Shown: piece by piece, positions 50,720-59,733 of the stretch
Position numbering within the stretch: position 1 is the stretch's first letter
Layout of the letters: each line of letters opens with the position of its first letter
Source of the DNA: an uncultured Saprospiraceae bacterium
Lineage (GTDB): Bacteria; Bacteroidota; Bacteroidia; Chitinophagales; Saprospiraceae
Length of the DNA stretch: 64,000 nt
Direction of reading: 5' to 3'
Assembly: GCA_937941765.1 (NCBI GenBank)
Contig: CALDGQ010000017.1
Location: forward strand, 62,001-126,000
The notes under the pieces: generated by a model
The model's input: the letters and a program-made list of their open reading frames with translations, nothing else
The model's database searches: none
What the model was told of the DNA's origin: nothing
Translations under genes and position numbers: made by a program

Positions 50720-52069
50720 ATGAACATTGCTGTTGTTGGAACAGGTTACGTGGGTCTTGTATCTGGAACTTGTTTTGCCGAAACTGGAAACAATGTAACA
50801 TGCGTTGACATTGACTCTAAGAAAGTTGAACGCATGAGAAATGGAGAGGTACCGATTTTCGAACCGGGTCTTGAAGTTTTATTTGAACGTAACACCAAAC
50901 AAGGTAGATTAAAATTTACTACCAACCTTAAAGAAGCTATCCAAGATGCTCAGATTATTTTTCTTGCATTACCTACTCCTCCAGGAGAAGATGGTTCTGC
51001 AGATTTATCTTACATCCTTGGAGTTGCTAATGATCTTTCAAAAATCATCACCGATTACAAAGTGATCGTTGATAAAAGTACTGTACCAGTAGGTACTAGT
51101 GAAAGAGTACATGCTGCTTTGGCTGCAAACTTAGACGAAAGTCTTTTTGATGTAGTTTCGAATCCAGAATTCCTAAGAGAAGGAGTTGCTGTTGACGATT
51201 TCTTAAAGCCAGACCGTGTTGTTATCGGACTTAACTCTGATAAAGCAAAAGATTTAATGTCTCAATTGTACGATCCTTTCGTAAGACAGGGTAACCCAAT
51301 CATCTTCATGGATGAACGTTCTGCTGAGATGACTAAGTACGCTGCTAACTCTTATTTAGCAACTAGAATTTCTTACATGAATGAGATTGCAAATCTTTGT
51401 GAGAAGACTGGTGCAAATGTAGATATGGTACGTATCGGTATGGGAAGTGATTCTCGTATTGGAAAACGTTTCCTTTTCCCAGGTGTTGGGTATGGAGGAA
51501 GTTGTTTCCCAAAAGATGTTCAAGCACTTGCTAAAACGGCTGGTGAATATGATTATGAATTCAAAATTTTGAACTCAGTAATGAAAGTAAACGCTAAACA
51601 AAAGCATGTACTTTCTGAAAAAATCATGGATCACTACAGTGGAACTATGTCTCAAAAAACAATCGCTGTTTGGGGACTTGCTTTCAAGCCTAACACTGAT
51701 GATATCAGAGAAGCACCAGCATTGTACATCATTGAAGATCTTGTGAGAGCAGGAGCAAAAGTTCAAGCTTACGATCCAGAAGGTATGAACAATACAGCTC
51801 AGTACTTTGCAGGATTGAAAGACTTCAACACTGATAACATAACTTTCTGTAAAGATCAGTATGAAGCTTTGGAAAATGCAGATTGTTTAGCAATCATCAC
51901 AGAATGGAGTGTATTCCGTACACCTAATTTTGAGAAGCTAAGCAGCACAATGAAAGACAAAGTTATTTTTGACGGACGTAACTTATACGATCTTGACAAA
52001 ATGGCTAAGCAAGGATTCCTTTACAAGAGTATCGGTAGAAATCCAATCAATGCTAACGTGACTGTTTAA
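50720..52069 (+). CDS. ugd: UDP-glucose 6-dehydrogenase
   Basis: The 449-residue enzyme oxidises UDP-glucose to UDP-glucuronate with two NAD+. The NAD-binding site is GTGYVG (7-12) with the acidic end CVDID. The catalytic cysteine is Cys262 in GVGYGGSCFPKD. VDKSTVPVGTSERVH and AVWGLAFKPNTDDIREAP are typical of the family. Product UDP-glucuronate feeds surface polysaccharide synthesis; no other polysaccharide gene is adjacent. Codon use suggests strong expression. It is closed by a terminator at 52095. Confidence 0.95.
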   Translation: MNIAVVGTGYVGLVSGTCFAETGNNVTCVDIDSKKVERMRNGEVPIFEPGLEVLFERNTKQGRLKFTTNLKEAIQDAQIIFLALPTPPGEDGSADLSYILGVANDLSKIITDYKVIVDKSTVPVGTSERVHAALAANLDESLFDVVSNPEFLREGVAVDDFLKPDRVVIGLNSDKAKDLMSQLYDPFVRQGNPIIFMDERSAEMTKYAANSYLATRISYMNEIANLCEKTGANVDMVRIGMGSDSRIGKRFLFPGVGYGGSCFPKDVQALAKTAGEYDYEFKILNSVMKVNAKQKHVLSEKIMDHYSGTMSQKTIAVWGLAFKPNTDDIREAPALYIIEDLVRAGAKVQAYDPEGMNNTAQYFAGLKDFNTDNITFCKDQYEALENADCLAIITEWSVFRTPNFEKLSSTMKDKVIFDGRNLYDLDKMAKQGFLYKSIGRNPINANVTV

Positions 52070-52094
52070 TTTTTTAAACTAGTCTAGAAATATT

Positions 52095-52130
52095 AAAAGG
52101 ATGTGGTCGTAAGACTGCATCCTTTTTTTT
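52095..52130 (+). terminator. Intrinsic terminator after ugd
   Basis: AAAAGGATG / GCATCCTTTT stem followed by a T run. Confidence 0.8.
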
Positions 52131-52150
52131 TGCTGTTTTTTTCGGGGAGT

Positions 52151-52240
52151 TGATGTATGAGTATGATGTATGATATGACGAGTATAAGTGAACACGTGAA
52201 CGGTCATATCATAAATCATACATCATAAAATCATACATCA
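52151..52240. repeat. Long AT-rich palindrome
   Basis: TGATGTATGAGTATGATGTA followed by TGATATGAC pairs with GTCATATCATAAATCATACA followed by TCATAAAATCATACATCA across a loop of about 25 nt. Direct repeats of TGATGTATGA lie in each arm. Confidence 0.8.
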
Positions 52241-52304
52241 AAATTTCTCTGAAATTTTATATACTTTTTATAGATATTGCGTTATTAAATTAAACCAATC
52301 AGTC

Positions 52305-52901
52305 ATGAAAAACTATATCATCCTTTTAATTCTTAGTATCAGTATTTTTTCTTGTGGCAATGTAAAAACCGTTGAAAAACTCAACGAAGATGGTAAGGTC
52401 GAAGAAAAATATTCTGTCAACAAAAAGAGTCAGAAAAAAGAAGGCAAGTTATTTCGATACTATAAAGATGGAAGTGTATTTGAAGAATCCAATTACAAAA
52501 ATGATGTGTTGGAAGGCGAACGTAAAATGTATTATGAAAATGGGAAAATTCAAATTCTAGAAAATTATGTCAATGGAGATTTTGATGGCCCATACTTTAC
52601 CTATCACCAAAATGGACAGGTAGATAATGAAGGTCGTTACACGGCTGGTATGATGCAAGGAAAATGGAAACGTTTTTATGATAATGGTCAATTGAGGGAA
52701 GAAGTCCTTTTTAAAGACAATCAAGAAAATGGACCTTTTGTTGAGTACTATAAAAATGGGAAAATGAAAGCGGAAGGCGCCTACCTGGATGGCGACAATG
52801 AACATGGAGAATTGAAGATGTACGATGAAACGGGTGCGCTTGTCAAAAAGATGGACTGTGATAAAGGGGTCTGTAGAACTACTTGGAAGGCGGAAGAATA
52901 A
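52305..52901 (+). CDS. YwqK-type MORN-repeat lipoprotein
   Basis: The 198-residue product has a lipoprotein signal peptide (IFSC, Cys17). At least six MORN-variant repeats of about 23 residues with the core G..k.YyenGk...e..y..g follow, for example LFRYYKDGSVFEESNYKNDV, RKMYYENGKIQILENYVNGD, and WKRFYDNGQLREEVLFKDNQ. Proteins of this family are often labelled toxin-antitoxin YwqK-type antitoxins in databases, but there is no toxin gene adjacent here. The repeats form a beta-hairpin solenoid. Function unknown. Confidence 0.85.
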   Translation: MKNYIILLILSISIFSCGNVKTVEKLNEDGKVEEKYSVNKKSQKKEGKLFRYYKDGSVFEESNYKNDVLEGERKMYYENGKIQILENYVNGDFDGPYFTYHQNGQVDNEGRYTAGMMQGKWKRFYDNGQLREEVLFKDNQENGPFVEYYKNGKMKAEGAYLDGDNEHGELKMYDETGALVKKMDCDKGVCRTTWKAEE

Positions 52902-53121
52902 AAAATTTGAACCGCAGAATATCGAACCGTAGAATGTCCAATGTCAAAGTGGAGCTCGTTGACAACCATAATGAGAACGTATATTTTGTGTTATTTCTAA
53001 TCCAAATAATTATGAATGTAAAATTGAAAATTAAAAATAGGATCTTGTTTCGTGAGCACTTGGGTACGAGTAGTAACGTGATATTTTTAATTTTTCATTT
53101 CTAATTTTAAATTCAATTTAA

Positions 53122-54180
53122 ATGAAAATCAACTTTACGCTAATATTTATTTGTGTTTTTTATTTTTTTTCTAACACAATGTTTGCTCAAATCGGTGGTG
53201 ATAATGTATACGAATTTATCAACCTCTCTCCTTCCGCTCAAGTTACAGCATTAGGTGGTAGCTTAATTTCAGTAGCGGATGATGATATCGCACTTGGTTA
53301 TGACAATCCTGCTTTGCTGAATAGCACAATGCATCAACAACTTTCTTTTAACCACAATTTATTTTTAGCAGATATCCAACATGGTTTTGCCGGATATGGT
53401 CATCACGTAAAAAAATGGGATGCAACTTTTCTAGGAGGCATGCAATACATCTCTTATGGTTCATTTGATAGCGCTGATGAAAACGGAAACATCAATGGAA
53501 CTTTCAATGCTTCAGAATATGGACTCACGATCGGTGCATCCAAACAACTGTACGATAAAATGAGACTAGGAGCCAATCTAAAAATGGTTGCTTCTCAATT
53601 TGAAGGATTTGATTCTTATGGAATGTTAGCAGATGTTGGTGCTTACTATCAAGATTCTACTGGTACTTTTTCTGCTGGATTGGTTTTTAAAAATATTGGA
53701 ACTCAATTTTCAACTTACAGAGAAGATAATAGAGAAGATGTTGGTTTTGATATTCAATTTGGGATTTCTAAAAAACTAAAATATTTGCCTTTTCGTTTTT
53801 CTGTCATTGCTCATAATTTACAACGTTGGAATATTTTATACGATGACCCAAACAAAGAAGAAACTACTTTCTTTGGAGATCAACAACCTAGTGATAATAA
53901 AGGAAAAGATATTGTTGACAACCTTTTCAGACACATCATTTTTAATGGTGAATTTATCCTTGGTAAAAAAGATAATTTTAGAATCCGAATCGGGTATAAC
54001 CATTTGAGAAGATCAGAAATGAAAGTTGCTTCGCTACGTAGTATTGCTGGTTTTTCCGGTGGGATTGGTTTGAAGATTAATCGTTTTAAAATATCTTATG
54101 GTAGAAGTGTTTTTCATATTGCTGGTGGTGCTAATCATATTGGGATCACTACTAACTTGAGGGAGTTTGGGAAGAATTAG
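53122..54180 (+). CDS. porQ: Type IX secretion system protein PorQ
   Basis: The 352-residue product has a signal peptide (cleaved after NTMFAQ). The PorV/PorQ-like barrel begins YEFINLSPSAQVTALGGSLI, a near-diagnostic start for PorQ. The rest is a 14-strand-like barrel with DDDIALGYDNPALLNSTMHQ, then FAGYGHHVKKWDATFLGGMQ and NHLRRSEMKVASLRSIAGFS, ending HIGITTNLREFGKN. PorQ acts with PorU, PorV and PorZ in the T9SS attachment complex. Thus part of the secretion machinery lies with its cargo in this window, but the genes are not clustered. Confidence 0.92.
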   Translation: MKINFTLIFICVFYFFSNTMFAQIGGDNVYEFINLSPSAQVTALGGSLISVADDDIALGYDNPALLNSTMHQQLSFNHNLFLADIQHGFAGYGHHVKKWDATFLGGMQYISYGSFDSADENGNINGTFNASEYGLTIGASKQLYDKMRLGANLKMVASQFEGFDSYGMLADVGAYYQDSTGTFSAGLVFKNIGTQFSTYREDNREDVGFDIQFGISKKLKYLPFRFSVIAHNLQRWNILYDDPNKEETTFFGDQQPSDNKGKDIVDNLFRHIIFNGEFILGKKDNFRIRIGYNHLRRSEMKVASLRSIAGFSGGIGLKINRFKISYGRSVFHIAGGANHIGITTNLREFGKN

Positions 54181-54296
54181 TTTTTCGAACACACAATTTC
54201 TTAGTAAAAAAAGAGGACGTATTCTACCACATAGTGTTATACCAAAGCAACCATTTCACCTTCTTTTTCATCTATAGTTAACAGCAGTATTTTATT

Positions 54297-54479
54297 ATGA
54301 TTGCAATCAGCTTTACAAATTTGGTGTTTCTATCTTATTGTCTCTATTCTATCATAGAACAAAAGCAACAAGTGATTAAGAACAAGTGCTTTTGGTTGTC
54401 AGTGATTGGTTTTTTGATCTCTGCTTATATTGCTTACATCGCATTATTTCCGGAAACGGTTATTTTAAATGAAGCGTAA
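54297..54479 (+). CDS. Small two-helix membrane protein (60 residues)
   Basis: A short frame codes for MIAISFTNLVFLSYCLYSII, then EQKQQVIKNKC, then FWLSVIGFLISAYIAYIALF, PETVILNEA. Two hydrophobic helices flank a basic loop, a hairpin topology. A few bases of AT-rich leader precede it, without a Shine-Dalgarno. It lies between porQ and mfd on the plus strand. The regular hydrophobic pattern supports coding, but the call rests on composition only. Confidence 0.45.
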   Translation: MIAISFTNLVFLSYCLYSIIEQKQQVIKNKCFWLSVIGFLISAYIAYIALFPETVILNEA

Positions 54480-54561
54480 GATTATCTAAAATTAAACCAC
54501 CATTCACGAACTCATATCTGGTTGTCCACAAACTCCGCTTCGAAATTCAATATGCTGCGGT

Positions 54562-57500
54562 TCAACTCCCAACCGCATCCTTAATCTTATGTAACAATAT
54601 CCGCGCATCTTTCAATTTTCGCACACCATCCTTCACTAAGAAAATATACTTATTCGATTTCTTAAAAGTTAGTCCGAATTTATGTCCATCTTTAGCGATG
54701 AAGTCCATAAGGTTATTGAATAATTTGGTTTCATAAAAAGGAGATTGCGGATTGGCAATGAAGTAACAACGCAATTTACTACTCTTGATATTGAGTCTTT
54801 CAAATCCTAGTTCTTTACAAATCCAACGTAGTCGTAATCCGTCAAATAACTCATTGGTCTCTCTTGGTAATTTCCCAAAACGATCAATTAGTTTCTGTTG
54901 AAATTTTTGCAATGCTTCTTCATCAATAATTTTATCCAACTCGGTATATAGATTTAATCGCTCTTGAATATTATTAACATAATAATCTGGAAACAACATT
55001 TCTGTATCGGCTTCGATAATTACATCGTGAACATATTTTTTCTCCTTTATTATTTCTTCTTTGAATAAATCTCTAAACTCCGTTTCTTTTAATTCCTGAA
55101 TGGCTTCATTTAGAATTTTCTGGTAAGTTTCAAATCCAATGTCTGAAATAAAACCACTTTGTTCTCCACCCAATAAATTTCCAGCTCCACGAATATCCAA
55201 ATCACGCATCGCAATATCAAATCCACTTCCTAGATCTGAAAATTCTTCCAATGCCTTTAGTCGCTTTCTTGCTTCTGTTGTCAAGACCGATAAAGGTGGA
55301 CTGAATAGATAACAAAATGCTTTCCGATTGGAGCGCCCTACTCTACCTCTGAGTTGATGAAGATCACTCATTCCAAATTGGTGCGCATTGTTGATGATGA
55401 TCGTATTTGCATTGGGAATATCCAATCCTGTTTCAATAATATTTGTAGAAACCAATACATCGTATTCTCCTTCAATGAAACTTAACAATGCTTTTTCAAG
55501 ATTCTTTGACTCCATCTGTCCATGTGCCATTTTGATCTTGACATCTGGACAGAGTCTTTGCAACATCCCCGCCATATCTGGTAAGGTCTTCACTCGATTG
55601 TGTACGAAAAATACTTGGCCACCGCGATTCACTTCATAGTAAATAGAATCTTTGATCAACTCTTCATTAATGATGCGGGTCTCCGTATGTATTGGCTGAC
55701 GATTAGGTGGAGGTGTGCGGATAACCGACAGGTCTCTTGCCGCCATCAATGAAAACTGCATGGTACGTGGGATCGGTGTTGCAGTTAATGTCAACGTATC
55801 AACATTCACTGCTAATCCTCTCAATCTTTCTTTTGCTGCTACTCCAAATTTTTGTTCTTCATCAATCACCAATAACCCTAAATCTTTGAACCCAATTTTT
55901 TTATTGAGAATACCGTGTGTACCAATAACGATATCAATTTTCCCTTGTTTGAGATTTTCGAATATGGCGTTCTTTTCTTTAGTTGTTCGGAAACGATTGA
56001 TGTAATCGATATTGACTCCCATACCTTCGAGTCGTTCACCAAATGTCTTGTAATGCTGTAGTGCAAGTATTGTTGTTGGAACAAGTATGGCAACTTGCTT
56101 TCCACCAATCACACATTTATATGCAGCACGAATTGCAATCTCCGTTTTCCCAAAACCAACATCTCCACAAATCAATCGATCCATCGGTGTTGCCTTTTGC
56201 ATATCTGCTTTTACATCATTGGTGGATTTTAATTGATCGGGAGTGTCTTCATAAATAAAAGATGCTTCCAACTCATTTTGCAAATACCCATCTTCTGGAA
56301 ATGCAAATCCTTTGGATGCTTTTCGTTTTGCATAAAGTTTGATCAACTCACCAGCGATGTCTTTTACTTTTTTCTTGGTTCGACGTTTCAATGCTTTCCA
56401 AGTATCTGTTCCTAACTTATTTAGTTTTGGAGCCGTTCCTTCTTTTCCTACAAATTTGGAAATCTTATGCAATGAATTTATCCCAACATAAAGGACATCA
56501 TTATTTTTATAAATCAATCGAATGGATTCTTGTTGATTTCCATTGATATCTAATTTTTCCAAACCACTATATCTACCAACGCCATGATCTATATGGGTAA
56601 CAAAATCGCCTGGTCGCAATTCTCTAAGCATTTTCAGACTCATCGCTTTATCTCGCGTGAATCCTTTTTTCAATTTATATTTGTGAAATCGTTCAAAAAT
56701 TTGATGATCCGTATAACAAGTAATATCCAAATCTGTATCCACAAATCCTTGATGAATAGAAATCGGTACTGGATGAAATTTAATACGTGCACCTAAATCT
56801 TCGAAGATTGAATAGAAGCGCTCAATCTGTTTGGTACTATCCGTAAACATGTAATTTTTAAGGCCAGCTTCTTCATTTTTCTTCAAATCTGCAATTAGCA
56901 AATCGAAATTTTTATTAAAACTAGGTTGTGGCTTCGCATTGAATTGTAATTCTAAATCATAGTCCCAGGATGGCATCGAATTTGACATAATCACCAACGG
57001 ATATTGCTGCACATCAGACATTACTTCATTTGGCATTATGAAAGCACGGTCTCTGAATATTTCTGCCAAATCACTTTCATCTGTACTGGAAATAGTACCC
57101 GCAAATTCTTCCGCTTTTTCAAAACACATCTGCAACCGATCTAACATAAAAACTGGATCTTTTATCCAAACAGACACATCTTCTCCTAACACTTTAAAAA
57201 CGGATACTTTTTGTGCTTGCGTAAATCGAGTGTTGATATTAGGAACAATGGAAACTTTGGTGATATTAGTTTGTGACAATTGAGTTGTAGGATCGAATGT
57301 ACGAATCGTTTCAACTTCATCATCAAATAACTCTACACGATATGGCCATTCATTTCCATAAGAATAAATATCGATGATTCCACCACGTACTGAAAACTGA
57401 CCTGGTTCATAAACAAAATCTACCCGTTCAAAGCCATACGCTACCATCACATCAATCATGGAATCTGTATCTAATTTTTCATTGACACTGATATGAATGC

Positions 57501-57933
57501 GCTTTTCGTTCAATACTTCTGGAGCCACTACTTTTTCAAATAATGCTTCTGGATAGGTAATGATAATTTCGCCAATAGATGTTGAGGTGGTAATTCGATT
57601 GATCGCATCTGTTCTTTGTAATACATTATTAGTATCCAAAACATCGAAATACATTGGGCGTCGAAAAGAGTCCGGAAAAAACCGAATCGGTTTCTTTTCA
57701 AAAATGTTAGCTAGATTATTTTGTAGGTAAGCCGCTTCTTCTTTGTCATTCGCTATGAATAAAACATTGCCAGTGCGGTTGAGATATGTTGAGGCTAGGA
57801 CAAAGGAATCCATTGCTCCAACCATTCCAGTGATCTTGATTCTGGCCGGAGTTTCTTTATCAAGAGCAGTTACCAATTTTTTTATTCGGTCACTCTCTTT
57901 GTAATTGTTCAGCAACAGCTGCAAATTCTCCAC
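54562..57933 (-). CDS. mfd: Transcription-repair coupling factor
   Basis: The 1123-residue SF2 translocase removes RNA polymerase stalled at DNA damage and recruits UvrA. The N-terminal UvrB-like part (about 1-330, with RRPMYFDVLDTNNVLQRTDA and EPGQFSVRGGIIDIYS) is followed by the RNA polymerase-interacting CarD/RID domain (GDFVTHIDHGVGRYSGLEKL). The helicase motor has CGDVGFGKTEIAIRAAY (Walker A), LLVIDEEQKFG (DEEQ box) and TATPIPRTMQFSL. The motif RGRVGRSNRKAFCYLF near 850-865 and the C-terminal TRCF domain complete the protein. Length is normal. It is a single gene. Confidence 0.97.
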   Translation of the reverse strand: MENLQLLLNNYKESDRIKKLVTALDKETPARIKITGMVGAMDSFVLASTYLNRTGNVLFIANDKEEAAYLQNNLANIFEKKPIRFFPDSFRRPMYFDVLDTNNVLQRTDAINRITTSTSIGEIIITYPEALFEKVVAPEVLNEKRIHISVNEKLDTDSMIDVMVAYGFERVDFVYEPGQFSVRGGIIDIYSYGNEWPYRVELFDDEVETIRTFDPTTQLSQTNITKVSIVPNINTRFTQAQKVSVFKVLGEDVSVWIKDPVFMLDRLQMCFEKAEEFAGTISSTDESDLAEIFRDRAFIMPNEVMSDVQQYPLVIMSNSMPSWDYDLELQFNAKPQPSFNKNFDLLIADLKKNEEAGLKNYMFTDSTKQIERFYSIFEDLGARIKFHPVPISIHQGFVDTDLDITCYTDHQIFERFHKYKLKKGFTRDKAMSLKMLRELRPGDFVTHIDHGVGRYSGLEKLDINGNQQESIRLIYKNNDVLYVGINSLHKISKFVGKEGTAPKLNKLGTDTWKALKRRTKKKVKDIAGELIKLYAKRKASKGFAFPEDGYLQNELEASFIYEDTPDQLKSTNDVKADMQKATPMDRLICGDVGFGKTEIAIRAAYKCVIGGKQVAILVPTTILALQHYKTFGERLEGMGVNIDYINRFRTTKEKNAIFENLKQGKIDIVIGTHGILNKKIGFKDLGLLVIDEEQKFGVAAKERLRGLAVNVDTLTLTATPIPRTMQFSLMAARDLSVIRTPPPNRQPIHTETRIINEELIKDSIYYEVNRGGQVFFVHNRVKTLPDMAGMLQRLCPDVKIKMAHGQMESKNLEKALLSFIEGEYDVLVSTNIIETGLDIPNANTIIINNAHQFGMSDLHQLRGRVGRSNRKAFCYLFSPPLSVLTTEARKRLKALEEFSDLGSGFDIAMRDLDIRGAGNLLGGEQSGFISDIGFETYQKILNEAIQELKETEFRDLFKEEIIKEKKYVHDVIIEADTEMLFPDYYVNNIQERLNLYTELDKIIDEEALQKFQQKLIDRFGKLPRETNELFDGLRLRWICKELGFERLNIKSSKLRCYFIANPQSPFYETKLFNNLMDFIAKDGHKFGLTFKKSNKYIFLVKDGVRKLKDARILLHKIKDAVGS

Positions 57934-58102
57934 GGCGCAAATATAATAGTTTGTGTATGCTTTTTCCTACTTCAAGTTTCTCTATTTTTGGATTTGATTT
58001 TTTTCTTAACACATAAAGTTGTGAATTTTTTATCACAGAAGATCACATAAGAAACAAAGAACACAAAAAAAGAAAAGTATTATACGCAAAATAACAAACG
58101 CT

Positions 58103-58630
58103 ATGTCTATCAACATTATAGAAATAAAAGCAAGTTGTAAATCTCCTGATGCCATCCACAAAATTCTCAAACAAAAAAATGCAGTCTACAAAGGGATGGA
58201 TCATCAGGTAGATACTTATTTTCAATCCAACAATGGTCGTTTGAAATTGCGACAAGGTTCAATTGAAAACACGCTGATTTTTTACAATCGCCCTAATCAA
58301 GAAGGACCAAAGTTGTCGAAAGTATTATTGCACAAACCAACTGAGACCGACTCGTTAAACGAAGTATTAACTGCTGCAATGGATGTCAAAGTAGTTGTGG
58401 ACAAACAACGTCATATTTATTTTATCGACAACGTAAAATTTCATGTCGATGAAGTGAAAGGTTTGGGAAGTTTTGCCGAAATTGAAGCGATAGATGAAAC
58501 TGGAAAAGTAGCAATTGATATTTTACAAAAACAATGTGATCACTATATGGATTTGTTGCAGATTGAACAAGGTGATTTGATTCATCATTCTTATAGTGAT
58601 ATGTTGTTAAAAAACTCCAACGGAGTATAA
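58103..58630 (+). CDS. CYTH-domain protein, class IV adenylate-cyclase-like
   Basis: The 175-residue protein fits the CYTH fold: IIEIKASC (the ExExK-type motif, here with Ile in place of the first Glu), then QVDTYFQSNNGRLKLRQGSI, a basic inner surface, and KFHVDEVKGLGSFAEIEAI, the strongly conserved second half of the tunnel. CyaB-type and thiamine-triphosphatase-type enzymes share this fold. Homologues in Bacteroidota are usually labelled class IV adenylate cyclase, but polyphosphate-phosphatase activity is equally possible. The last codons (NSNGV) overlap a palindromic repeat element. Confidence 0.8.
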   Translation: MSINIIEIKASCKSPDAIHKILKQKNAVYKGMDHQVDTYFQSNNGRLKLRQGSIENTLIFYNRPNQEGPKLSKVLLHKPTETDSLNEVLTAAMDVKVVVDKQRHIYFIDNVKFHVDEVKGLGSFAEIEAIDETGKVAIDILQKQCDHYMDLLQIEQGDLIHHSYSDMLLKNSNGV

Positions 58631-58690
58631 GCAAATAGCAATGGGCAACGCCTAATGCTAAATTACAATCGCAATATTAGCTCTGAAGGA
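58614..58690. repeat. REP-like palindromic element, second copy
   Basis: ACTCC-AAC-GGAGT at 58614-58626 (identical to the element at 657-669 read on the other strand), then CAATGGGCAACGCCTAATG, then AGCTCTGAAGGAGAG. The layout repeats that of 593-669. The first palindrome supplies the final codons of the CYTH gene. Confidence 0.65.
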
Positions 58691-58706
58691 GAGAAATAAA
58701 ATTTAA

Positions 58707-59606
58707 ATGAACACCAAACCCACACCAGGAAAAATAATCCTATTCGGAGAACACATCATCTTAGTCGGTGGTCGTGCACTTGCTATGCCGATGCAGTCTT
58801 TGAATGGGAAATGGGCTTTCGAAGAAAATGATGTGGTGACTCCATTTAAAAATGAGTTAATTGCATTTGGTGAATTCTTAAGAAGACTGAATCCTAATCT
58901 TTCTTTTGATATTGATGTAGATAATTTCATCACGGACATAAATAATGGGATGCATTTTGATTCCAATATTCCGGTTGGATATGGTGCTGGAAGTTCAGGT
59001 GCAATAGTAGCAGCCATTTGTCAGAAATATAGTACCCTTAATATTGAAGAAATTAAGAACTTGACGACTTTACAAAAGGAATTGGGGTTGATGGAAAATT
59101 ATTTTCATGGTGCTAGTTCTGGTATAGATCCTTTGATTTCTTTGTTGAACCAACCTTTGTTGATTGATAGTGAAGGTACGGTCACAAAAAAAAATGTTTC
59201 TACCTCATTTGATAAAATCACCTTCTTCTTATTGGACACTGAAATCAGTCGACAGACGAGTCCTTTAGTTGCTATCTTCAGAAAACAAATGCAAGACCGT
59301 GGTTATGAAAATGCCATACGAAGTCAATTAATTCCAATCAATAATTTGGCAATCGATCAGCTAATACAAGAAGATATTTCAGGTCTAAAAGATTCATTTC
59401 AAAAAATCAGTCAACTTCAATATCAACTTTTTCTGCCGATGATTCCTAAAGCGTTTCAGAAATTATGGATAAAAGGTTTGATGTCGGATTTGTATTGTTT
59501 GAAATTGTGTGGTGCAGGTGGCGGTGGCTTTTTGTTGGGGATGACAGATGATTTGGAGCGGACTAAGTTTGTTTTTAAAGACATGAAGTTAGTGATGGTA
59601 GAATAG
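58707..59606 (+). CDS. GHMP kinase, probable mevalonate kinase
   Basis: The 299-residue protein has the three GHMP-kinase motifs: GKIILFGEHIILVGGRALA near the N-terminus, the ATP loop IPVGYGAGSSGAIVAA (about 90-105), and the C-terminal KLCGAGGGGFLLG. HGASSGIDPLISLL holds the catalytic aspartate region. Sequence style fits mevalonate kinase, which phosphorylates mevalonate in the isoprenoid pathway. If correct, this organism makes isoprenoids through mevalonate, a route known in some Bacteroidota. Other mevalonate genes are not in the window. The gene ends at a perfect 17-bp inverted repeat. Confidence 0.75.
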   Translation: MNTKPTPGKIILFGEHIILVGGRALAMPMQSLNGKWAFEENDVVTPFKNELIAFGEFLRRLNPNLSFDIDVDNFITDINNGMHFDSNIPVGYGAGSSGAIVAAICQKYSTLNIEEIKNLTTLQKELGLMENYFHGASSGIDPLISLLNQPLLIDSEGTVTKKNVSTSFDKITFFLLDTEISRQTSPLVAIFRKQMQDRGYENAIRSQLIPINNLAIDQLIQEDISGLKDSFQKISQLQYQLFLPMIPKAFQKLWIKGLMSDLYCLKLCGAGGGGFLLGMTDDLERTKFVFKDMKLVMVE

Positions 59607-59627
59607 GCATTGGTTGCTAGTTATTAG

Positions 59628-59699
59628 TATTTTGAACGGCTAGGATGAGCACGCATTCAACATTGCATGCACGCATACTCACCCTAGCCGTTCAAAATA
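59628..59699. repeat. Inverted repeat between converging genes
   Basis: TATTTTGAACGGCTAGG and its exact complement CCTAGCCGTTCAAAATA are separated by 38 nt that also contains partial pairing (TGAG.ACGC / GCACGC..ACTCA). No T run, so a repeat or bidirectional attenuator is more likely than a classic terminator. Confidence 0.75.
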
Positions 59700-59733
59700 T
59701 GAACACCAAATTCTCGCCAATCCAGGGACCAAC

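Noticed and set aside
52305..52901. Possible toxin-antitoxin module from the YwqK-type label
   Set aside because: Only the MORN-repeat lipoprotein is present; no adjacent small toxin gene is seen.
58103..58630. CYTH protein as the cyclase partner of the HD-PycTM protein
   Set aside because: It is over 42 kb away, and CYTH enzymes are not the cyclase class known from Pycsar; no link is visible.
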